Shown piece after piece: positions 13,825 to 19,872 of a stretch of 19,872 nucleotides of DNA. This DNA is from Sphingomonas bacterium (GTDB taxonomy: Bacteria; Pseudomonadota; Alphaproteobacteria; Sphingomonadales; Sphingomonadaceae): assembly GCF_903643065.1 (NCBI RefSeq), contig NZ_CAHJWX010000007.1:1-19872 (forward strand), given 5' to 3'. The notes beneath the pieces are model-generated. The model was given only the letters and a program-made list of their open reading frames with translations, was not told the DNA's origin and ran no database searches. The position numbers and the translations under genes were made by a program. Every line of letters starts with the position of its first letter. Within the stretch, counting starts at the first letter, position 1.

Positions 13825-16800
13825 TCACCGACATTGTTTGCGAGATGCGGTCCAATCGACTGAGCCGACGTCCTTCAGCCTGACGAAGGTCGCGTCGGGA
13901 GATGGGTGGGTTTCGATGAAGGCCATCGGCTGCGGCGAGTCGACGATGACGAGGCCGTGGACGACAGGCACGGCCGGCAGCTTGTAGCGACGCGCCAGTG
14001 CCTCGGCGTGTTCCCGGATGTGGGCTGCGCGCTTCAGATGGCGCATCAGGTTGTCGGGTTTGTTGTCGTGCCTGAGCAACCCGCGGTATTCCGAAAGCCG
14101 CCTCGCAGTCTCCGCGAGGGTCCGACAGAGCCTGATGTCCTTCGCTTCGATAACCCAGACGTGCAGCCGGTCCTGGCTGAAGGCGAGCACGTCGATGTCG
14201 CCGAGTAGCTTCATCTCGGGTGTCGCCTTTTTGTTCAGCGCCGCCCAGGGAGCGACGCCGGGTGCGGCGTCCAGCCCGAGCGCGGCGATCGTCTCGGCGA
14301 CGCGGACGTTGAACGCGTTGCCGGCGGCGTTGGAGGCACGACCGACGTGACTGCGCATGGCTTTGCTCGACCAGAACCGATCCTGGAGGCTGCCGTCGTA
14401 GGCGCCGGAGAGGTTGTGGACGGCGGCGCGCTCAACCACCGCCGGCGCCACGGCAATCATCGGGTCCTCCTCCGCGTCGATCGCGAGCAGGGGACGGCCG
14501 ATGATCGACTGCGGCCGGTCGAACCGACCTAGATCGTAGTCGTTCGGGAACGCATCCGCCGGGACCTCCCTCCATCCGTCCCTCGATCGCAGCGTCAGGC
14601 GCTCGATCATCGGCTCGATCGCCTCGCCCTCGCCAAAACCCATCGCAACGAGCCGCCGGACCAGCTCCGATCTCCTGAGGGACACCACGTCGCGGCGATC
14701 GGCGATCGCGAGCTCGCAGGTGCTCGCGCTCAGGTCGCCGAAGGTTCGCATGGAGCAGTGGAATTCGGCCTCGAGCGCCTGGACAAGTTCGGGCTCGAGC
14801 GATCCTCGGTCCTCGCGCGGGTTGGCCATCCTCTCGTCGTAGCGTTCGATGTCCCGCTCGCGCGATTCCGCGTGCATGATGGTGGAGCTCGGCGCCAGCG
14901 TGTTCTCGCCGAAACTGTGATCATAGAGGAGATCGCCAGTCGGGCTGATGACGAGGCGCGGCGTGAGCCTGTCGCCCATCAGCGCCGGCAGGAGCTCGCA
15001 GTAGCCGAAGTGGTGGAGCGCGACTGCGCGCAACTCGTCGAGATCCATAGCGCCGACCGAACTTCCGCCTTCCGCCGGTGCGTTGGACGCCGCCACCTCG
15101 GCGAGCATCGCGCATGCGCGCAGGTTCGCGTTCGTGGCGTTACGGTGCTCGAGGCTGACCTTGCTGTCGGCGTCGGTGCCGTGGATCGCGCGGAGCGCCC
15201 GCGCCGTGACGGCCCAGTGCTGCTCGTCGGCGATGCTCGCCTGAACCAGAGACAGCGACGCGGTGACCAGCGCCACGCGGTCGTAGTGCGCGACGGAGAC
15301 GAGGAGGCGCTCAAGCGTGCGCGCATGCAGGGACTTGAGCAGGTCCGCGCACTTCTCCCGCCCCTCGATGACCTCTCCGGGGCCGTAGCCTAGTCCGAAG
15401 GCGTGGCCCTGCTTGACGATCGACACCGCCGATCGCGGGACCGGACTGAACTTCATTCCTATGATCTGGTGCAGTCGGAGCTGGTCCGCGACGCGCTCCG
15501 GATAGTAGGCGTGCCGCCAGCGGACGCCAGGCGACGGGACCTTGGACTGCAACCGTCTGACCGCCGTCGCCCGGTCGATCCCGTTGCCGATGGCCTGCTG
15601 GATCGCTTCCAGCAGCCCGGCAGCGAGTGCGATTTCGGCGCGGTTGTCCACGCGCCTCGCTCCAGCCTGCCAAAGGGCGGACGCGCTGACGGTGCCGGTG
15701 CGCTCGCCCGGATCGGATGCGGCCGCAACGGCGTCATCGAGCTCTTGATCGGTCGGGAGGGTGACGGCCAAGTCATCCATAGGCTCAAGGCGCAGATCGA
15801 TCATGACGGGCTTGATCGATGCGTCAACGCCGTGGTCCACCAGGCCGGCGATCAGCAACGTCCAGTGCAACGCCGCCTTCCAGTTCTGGTAGCCATCGTT
15901 GAAGCGACCGGGCGCATCTGGCGACTCGAGGCGAAGCCAGATAGGGGATGGTCCGACGAGCACCGCCCCGAGAAGGGTGCCTTGCCGAATTTCCCGGTAG
16001 GATGCGTAGATTGGCTCGAGGACGCCAAAGTCGGCGATCCGGTCGAGCCGTCCCACGGTCCGCCAGCTGCCATCTGGCAGTTGGACGCTCCGCCGGTCGA
16101 ACGCGTCCGCGGCGCGTTGGCGAGCCTCGAAAAGGCTGTCGGTCGGCATCCCGATGTTGATCGGAGGGACCAGGTCGCGATTACTCTGGGGCACGAGCGT
16201 GTGGTCCGTCTGCCGCCACCATTCGTGCAGGTTGAGTGGACCGCTCAGGTTCCGAAGCTCGATCCCCTCTGACTGCACCATGTCCTCGAGGACCTCCAGC
16301 CTCCAGAAATCGGCGAGCGTGCCGTCGTTCGAGCCTCCGAGCGCCATCGCGTCCGCGACCTCGATGCCCGCAAAGCGCCAGGCGCTGAGGTCGTCGGGAC
16401 GCCGGAAATCGATGATCTCGCCCGGCCCCCATCCTCCCATGAGGTAGACGGTCAGACCTGCCATGAAGCCGGGCCGGCTCTCGCAAGCCTCATTCGCGGA
16501 CCGCATGGATGATATTATCCTGGCCTGCCGCTCGAGATTTGCGGGCTCCATGTCGCCGAACCCGGCCTGACGCCAACCAGAGAGTCGGCCGGCGATCAGC
16601 TCGAGGTGGACGTATCGTCCGGGCGCCTCCTCGCGGACCAGCGAGCGCGTGGCCTCTCCCAGGATCCATCGGGTCGGCACGTCCTCCAGGGTGGCGAAGC
16701 CAGTCTCGGCAAGACGCTCCGCCTGAACCGCGAGGAGCGCGTCGCCGACCTCCTGCTCCCGATCGGTCTCGAGCATGTGGTCGACGATTGCCGCGCGCAC

Positions 16801-17640
16801 GGCCATGCTGACCGCGGACGGCACAGCGAGCAGGATGCCGGTAGGCGTGCGCAGCAGCGGACGCGTGTCGAGCGCGGCACAGCCCGCCGCCGAATTAATC
16901 GTCGGTGGAAGATCGTCATCCTCGATGATGAAGCGCTCGAGCAGCGCAGGTTCGAGATTGGCCGAGGCGAGCGCGCTCGCCGACCAGTTCGGGTGGGCGG
17001 CCAAGGCCGACAGCCTCTTGTCCGGCGGCACGGGGACGTCGGCCCACTGCCGACCACTTCCCGAGACCCGAAACCCAAGGCCGGCGCGCTCAGCGGTTAG
17101 GTCGGAAAGCAGCAGCAGGGCGTGGGCGGAGGAAAGGATCTCCAAGTCGCGTTCGTCGGCAATCCGCTCCGCCGCTTCCAGCAGGGTTTCGGTGTAGAAC
17201 GTTGGGTGCGCCCACGTGCCGCAGATCAACCGCCTGTCGCCGCGCCGAGTCGAGACGGTCTGCAGGAACAGATCCTCCGACGGGTCCTCGAACCGCGAGA
17301 TGTCCGATTTCCCGAAGTCGGCGTTGAGAAGGCGCTGGAAGTCGCTACGGCCCGGTCGAATTCCGCCGCTCGCCAGGCCGGCGACCAGCCGGCTCGCCCA
17401 GTAAAGCCGTGCCGAGTGGACGTGCAGGCGCGGATCAAGCTGCAGCGCGGCGAGAGCGGACAATGCCGCGTTCCGGTCCCAGCGCGCGATCCTGCGGCCC
17501 ATCTGCTGGCTACGCGCAATTGCATCCGCAGGAGTGGTGGGCAGAGGCCGCATCATTCTCGGGCTGACCAAGGCTGGCGGCGCCAGAACTGTCGCCGCGT
17601 CTCTCTCTGACGCTGAGTTCGCGAACGGTATCCTGCCCAT
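13825..17640 (-). CDS. Giant protein of unknown family with C-terminal PD-(D/E)xK nuclease
   Basis: The product is up to 1271 aa. The last 130 residues contain a clear PD-(D/E)xK nuclease site: an upstream helix with Glu (RVAETIAALG), then GDIDVLAF (D1150), then VWVIEAKDI (E1165, K1167). The other roughly 1100 residues are not recognised. They are mostly helical with mixed segments, and a conserved-looking block with ISPTGDLLYDHSFGENT lies near residue 920. I find no Walker A motif, signal peptide or membrane segment. The start is uncertain: ATG 17640 has no ribosome binding site, and ATGs at 17556, 17553 and 17502 are alternatives. It is the first gene of a same-strand pair with gene A, so it probably acts with it in antiphage defence. 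That role is inferred from the nuclease site and the neighbour. Confidence 0.75.
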   Translation of the reverse strand: MGRIPFANSASERDAATVLAPPALVSPRMMRPLPTTPADAIARSQQMGRRIARWDRNAALSALAALQLDPRLHVHSARLYWASRLVAGLASGGIRPGRSDFQRLLNADFGKSDISRFEDPSEDLFLQTVSTRRGDRRLICGTWAHPTFYTETLLEAAERIADERDLEILSSAHALLLLSDLTAERAGLGFRVSGSGRQWADVPVPPDKRLSALAAHPNWSASALASANLEPALLERFIIEDDDLPPTINSAAGCAALDTRPLLRTPTGILLAVPSAVSMAVRAAIVDHMLETDREQEVGDALLAVQAERLAETGFATLEDVPTRWILGEATRSLVREEAPGRYVHLELIAGRLSGWRQAGFGDMEPANLERQARIISSMRSANEACESRPGFMAGLTVYLMGGWGPGEIIDFRRPDDLSAWRFAGIEVADAMALGGSNDGTLADFWRLEVLEDMVQSEGIELRNLSGPLNLHEWWRQTDHTLVPQSNRDLVPPINIGMPTDSLFEARQRAADAFDRRSVQLPDGSWRTVGRLDRIADFGVLEPIYASYREIRQGTLLGAVLVGPSPIWLRLESPDAPGRFNDGYQNWKAALHWTLLIAGLVDHGVDASIKPVMIDLRLEPMDDLAVTLPTDQELDDAVAAASDPGERTGTVSASALWQAGARRVDNRAEIALAAGLLEAIQQAIGNGIDRATAVRRLQSKVPSPGVRWRHAYYPERVADQLRLHQIIGMKFSPVPRSAVSIVKQGHAFGLGYGPGEVIEGREKCADLLKSLHARTLERLLVSVAHYDRVALVTASLSLVQASIADEQHWAVTARALRAIHGTDADSKVSLEHRNATNANLRACAMLAEVAASNAPAEGGSSVGAMDLDELRAVALHHFGYCELLPALMGDRLTPRLVISPTGDLLYDHSFGENTLAPSSTIMHAESRERDIERYDERMANPREDRGSLEPELVQALEAEFHCSMRTFGDLSASTCELAIADRRDVVSLRRSELVRRLVAMGFGEGEAIEPMIERLTLRSRDGWREVPADAFPNDYDLGRFDRPQSIIGRPLLAIDAEEDPMIAVAPAVVERAAVHNLSGAYDGSLQDRFWSSKAMRSHVGRASNAAGNAFNVRVAETIAALGLDAAPGVAPWAALNKKATPEMKLLGDIDVLAFSQDRLHVWVIEAKDIRLCRTLAETARRLSEYRGLLRHDNKPDNLMRHLKRAAHIREHAEALARRYKLPAVPVVHGLVIVDSPQPMAFIETHPSPDATFVRLKDVGSVDWTASRKQCR

Positions 17641-17803
17641 GAATGCATGATGTTGCGCGCCTTAGTCGGCGTCTAGAGTGATATCCGCGCTATTCGACCA
17701 ACACGGTCTGCAATCGACGAGGATTGCGAGCGGATGTCGACTGTTATCAGCCCCCCCGTTCGAAAGGTTGGCCTGTAACGACCGCGTTGTCCCAGTTGCC
17801 GCC

Positions 17804-17821
17804 GTTTGGCCAAAATCAGCC
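17804..17821. repeat. Right copy of the 18-base repeat flanking genes A and B
   Basis: GTTTGGCCAAAATCAGCC matches the left copy at 9367-9384 in 16 of 18 positions, same orientation. It lies 164 bases upstream of the longest start of gene B. Confidence 0.4.
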
Positions 17822-17906
17822 AAAGCTGACATGCCCGCTTTGCAAAGATGAATGGATGGCCGAAGTTGGTGAGCGGAAAGGTCACCCTAAATGGCCGCAT
17901 GTGTGA

Positions 17907-17940
17907 AGGATATCGGGCATCGGCAGATGTACGATATCCT
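17907..17940. other. Strong hairpin, possibly the IS91 element end
   Basis: AGGATATCG (17907-17915) is the exact reverse complement of CGATATCCT (17932-17940). Between them CATC and GATG pair again around a 4-base loop, giving a nearly continuous 34-base hairpin. It lies 262 bases beyond the transposase stop. IS91-family elements end in hairpins that the transposase recognises as single-stranded DNA, so this may be the oriIS end. It could instead be an operator for gene B. Confidence 0.45.
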
Positions 17941-18201
17941 CCAAAGCAGGAAGCCGCGGGCCTCGTGCGGTGACCTATGGGGTTTTCGGGTTTGGTCCCG
18001 TTGCGAGGCGCGCGCGACGGCGGTCGAGATAGGCACCGGCGGGCGGGTATATGGCCGCCCGGAGCGGTGTTCGGCATCGACGTTGCCCCGAACCGGGGCA
18101 TAGGATGGGTGCCGACACGGGTGGTGGCGTCGTCAGCGCGAGCGGCATCATCGCCGGAAGCGCAGGCGCTGCGGGGCGGGATGCGGCCGAGCCATGCCGG
18201 G

Positions 18202-19395
18202 TCATGACGTGATGGTCCCGGTCGGGTGGATGCCGTGCGGCGGGGCGCGTGGTCGGCTCGAGCGTTCGAAGGTCTCGATGACGACCATGTGTCCGCCGCA
18301 GCACGGGCACGACGGCCGGACATCCGGCGGGTCGACCGGCGTATCGGTGGCGGCGGGTGGCACGACCCTAAGCAACTGACGGACGTGGTCGAGACGGCCC
18401 TTGCGGGTGGCGCCGGCGAGCAGGCCGTAATGACGGATGCAGTGGAAGCCCTTGGGTAGGACGTGGAGCAGGAAGCGGCGGATGAACTCGTCGGCGGCGA
18501 GTGTCATACTCTGCTGGCGGTCGGCGCCAGCGCGGCGATAATCCTTGTAACGGAACGTCACCCCGGCCTTGTTGAAGCGGATGAGGCGGCTGTTCGAGAT
18601 CGCGACCCGGTGCGTGTAGCGCGACAGATAGGCGAGCACCGTCTCGGGGCCGGCGAACGGTGGCTTGGCGTAGACGACCCAGTTCTTCTTCCTCACCGGC
18701 GCCAGGTAACGCAGGAACGCGCGCCGGTCGGCAAGGTGCGCCATGCTGCCGTAGAACGCGAGCCGCCCCGCGTCATGTAGCGCCGTCAGCCGGGCCAGGA
18801 ACAAGCGGCGGAATAGCTTGCCCAGCACCCTGACCGGCAGCAGAAACGCCGGACGCGACGACAGCCATCGGCTGGCGTCGGGCGACAGGCCGCCGCCGGG
18901 CACGATCATGTGGATGTGCGGGTGGTGGGTCATCGCCGACCCCCAGGTGTGCAGCACCGCGGTGATGCCGATGCGGGCGCCGAGGTGCTTTGGGTCGGCG
19001 GCGATGGTGGTCATCGTCTCGGATGCCGCCTGGAACAGCAGGCCGTAAACCGCCGCCTGGTTCTGGAGCGCGATGTCGGCGATCTCAGCGGGCAGCGTGA
19101 ACACGACATGGAAGTAGCCGACCGGCAGCAGGTCGGCCTCGCGCTCGGCGAGCCAGGTGCGCGCGGCGGCGCCCTGGCACCTCGGGCAGTGCCGGTTGCG
19201 GCAGCTGTTGTAGGCAACCCGCCAGTGCCCGCAGTCGGTGCAGGCCTCGGTGTGGCCACCCATGACGGAGGTCCGGCAGGTCTCTATCGCCGACATGACC
19301 TTGAGCTGGTCGAGGCTGAGATGCCCGGCGCGGGCAGCGCGATACGCGGGACCGGCAGCGCGAAAGATGTCGGCGACCTCGATGGAGGTACGCAC
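18202..19395 (-). CDS. IS91-family transposase
   Basis: The product is 397 aa, normal for the family. An N-terminal zinc-binding region spans about 40-73: C40, C52 and C55, then C65, C70 and C73 in NSCRNRHCPRCQ. The HUH metal motif is THHPHIH with H160 and H162. Two catalytic tyrosines, Y256 and Y260, are in AYLSRYTHR, the Y2 arrangement that drives rolling-circle transposition. No stop or frameshift interrupts it, so it may be active. The start is GTG at 19395, six bases after the stop of the recombinase gene and without a clear ribosome binding site, which suggests translational coupling. Confidence 0.9.
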   Translation of the reverse strand: MRTSIEVADIFRAAGPAYRAARAGHLSLDQLKVMSAIETCRTSVMGGHTEACTDCGHWRVAYNSCRNRHCPRCQGAAARTWLAEREADLLPVGYFHVVFTLPAEIADIALQNQAAVYGLLFQAASETMTTIAADPKHLGARIGITAVLHTWGSAMTHHPHIHMIVPGGGLSPDASRWLSSRPAFLLPVRVLGKLFRRLFLARLTALHDAGRLAFYGSMAHLADRRAFLRYLAPVRKKNWVVYAKPPFAGPETVLAYLSRYTHRVAISNSRLIRFNKAGVTFRYKDYRRAGADRQQSMTLAADEFIRRFLLHVLPKGFHCIRHYGLLAGATRKGRLDHVRQLLRVVPPAATDTPVDPPDVRPSCPCCGGHMVVIETFERSSRPRAPPHGIHPTGTITS

Positions 19396-19401
19396 GCAGC
19401 G

Positions 19402-19872
19402 TCACCCGGCGGGCGTCTTCCCCTCCATCAGCGCCATCAACCGGTCGAGCGGCCCCGTCACGGCGTGGATCGTGCGGGTGGCGACTTTGGTGTAGTGCGC
19501 CGTGGTGTCCAGCTTGCTATGCCCCAGCAGCACCTGGATGACGCGGATGTCGACGTCCTGCTCGAGCAGGTGGGTGGCGAAGCTGTGCCGCAGCGTGTGC
19601 GGGCTCACGCGCTTGCGGATGCCCGCTGCCTCGGCCGCTTCGTGGACGGCACGGTGCAGCTGCCGGGTCGAGACCGGGTCGGTATAACTGCGTCCAGGGA
19701 ACAGCCAACCGTGCGGCAGCAGGACGCTGCGCCGCTTACCCTCGCGCCACCACAGCCGCAGCAGCTCGAGCAGCTGCGGCGAGAGCATGGCATTGCGGTC
19801 CTTGCGTCCCTTGCCCTCCTCGATGCGGATCAGCATCCGCTTGCTGTCGATGTCGTCGGCCTTGAGGTGCGC
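19402..19872 (-). CDS. Tyrosine recombinase, C-terminal part (IS91 accessory integrase)
   Basis: The visible 156 residues begin with AHLKADDIDSKRM, so the true start is to the right of the window. The catalytic residues of the XerC/D-type family appear in order: the Lys strand in EGKGRKDR, H-x-x-R in SPHTLRHSFATHL, the second His in LLGHSK, and the nucleophile Tyr in AHYTKV. The first catalytic Arg should lie just outside the window. The enzyme cuts and rejoins DNA through a phosphotyrosine link. It lies directly upstream of the IS91 transposase, so it is probably the accessory integrase of that element rather than a phage or ICE integrase. Confidence 0.88.
   Translation of the reverse strand, partial: AHLKADDIDSKRMLIRIEEGKGRKDRNAMLSPQLLELLRLWWREGKRRSVLLPHGWLFPGRSYTDPVSTRQLHRAVHEAAEAAGIRKRVSPHTLRHSFATHLLEQDVDIRVIQVLLGHSKLDTTAHYTKVATRTIHAVTGPLDRLMALMEGKTPAG

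Larger units (their letters stand above)
17641..18201. other. Intergenic region between gene B and the IS91 transposase
   Basis: I find no convincing gene in these 561 bases. A 216-codon minus-strand frame (17673-18323) is Arg/Pro-rich, lacks family features and overlaps the transposase. The region should hold the promoter of gene B and the 3' end of the IS91 element, but I cannot fix the exact element end. Visible elements are the 18-base repeat at 17804 and the strong hairpin at 17907. Confidence 0.5.
17907..19872 (-). mobile_element. IS91-family element (partial), with accessory integrase
   Basis: The element contains a full-length HUH transposase preceded by a tyrosine recombinase six bases away, both on the minus strand. 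That pairing is known in many IS91-family elements. The right part lies outside the window. The left limit given is the hairpin at 17907 and is only a guess. IS91 elements move by rolling-circle transposition and can carry neighbouring DNA by one-ended events, so this one might have mobilised the adjacent defence genes. Confidence 0.6.

Noticed and set aside
13622..13855. Minus-strand ORF of 77 codons after gene B
   Set aside because: Arg/Ser/Pro-rich with no motif and weak start; overlaps the end of gene B. Could not be supported as a gene.
13098..13883. Plus-strand ORF of 261 codons across the A-B gap
   Set aside because: Most of it is antisense to gene A and its end is antisense to gene B; no recognisable family or start signal.
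14758..15393. Plus-strand ORF of 211 codons inside gene B
   Set aside because: Antisense shadow; gene B's frame holds the PD-(D/E)xK site and runs uninterrupted for 3.8 kb.
17673..18323. Minus-strand ORF of 216 codons at the IS91 end
   Set aside because: Arg/Pro/Ser-rich composition, overlap with the transposase gene and a hairpin inside it argue for non-coding element-end DNA.
1..19872. CRISPR arrays and tandem iterons
   Set aside because: Read for regularly spaced repeats; none found. Repetition is limited to the Thr/Pro-coding linker near 1793-1870 and the short repeats listed.

Overview
The window is GC-rich and codes densely on both strands. Three traits suggest an alphaproteobacterium, most likely a sphingomonad: a lipoprotein-anchored S8 protease with a Gly-rich segment after the lipobox, the IGHNSG motif near the N-terminus of the ParB-like protein, and MobA/MobL-type relaxases. 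This is a judgement from protein style, not from a search. The content (relaxase domains, a ParB-like protein, an IS91-family transposase, a tyrosine recombinase and very large nuclease genes) points to a plasmid or integrative element. No replication initiator, type IV secretion genes, rRNA, tRNA or CRISPR array is visible.

Layout. (1) 1-1238, minus strand: three closely packed genes. One is a partial gene leaving the left edge, one is a 208-aa protein carrying a stand-alone MobA/MobL-like histidine motif, and one is an unrecognised 163-aa protein. (2) 1239-1654: divergent intergenic region rich in hairpins. (3) 1655-5620, plus strand: an envelope operon made of a subtilisin-like lipoprotein protease, a small exported protein, a small lipoprotein, a 70-aa protein and a possible 59-aa protein. 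(4) 5574-9059, minus strand: a large MobA/MobL relaxase and a ParB-like protein. Between them lie an intrinsic terminator and a long inverted repeat that may be oriT or an operator. (5) 9411-17640, minus strand: two giant genes. Gene B (1271 aa, upstream) ends in a PD-(D/E)xK nuclease and is otherwise unrecognised. Gene A (1375 aa, downstream) joins an N-terminal Mrr-like nuclease to a STAND-type NTPase and a long C-terminal region, the architecture of AVAST-like antiphage proteins. (6) 17641-19872, minus strand: the right-hand part is an IS91-family transposase directly behind a tyrosine recombinase that runs off the right edge.

How it fits together. The left and middle parts look like mobilisation, partition and cell-surface functions of a mobile element. 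The two giant genes look like its defence cargo. An 18-base motif occurs in the same orientation, with 2 mismatches, just beyond each end of the two-gene block, which may mark it as a cassette. The B-A pair is the best candidate for a system that has not been described: A alone resembles known Avs-type proteins, but I do not recognise B or the pairing. Function is inferred from motifs and context only.
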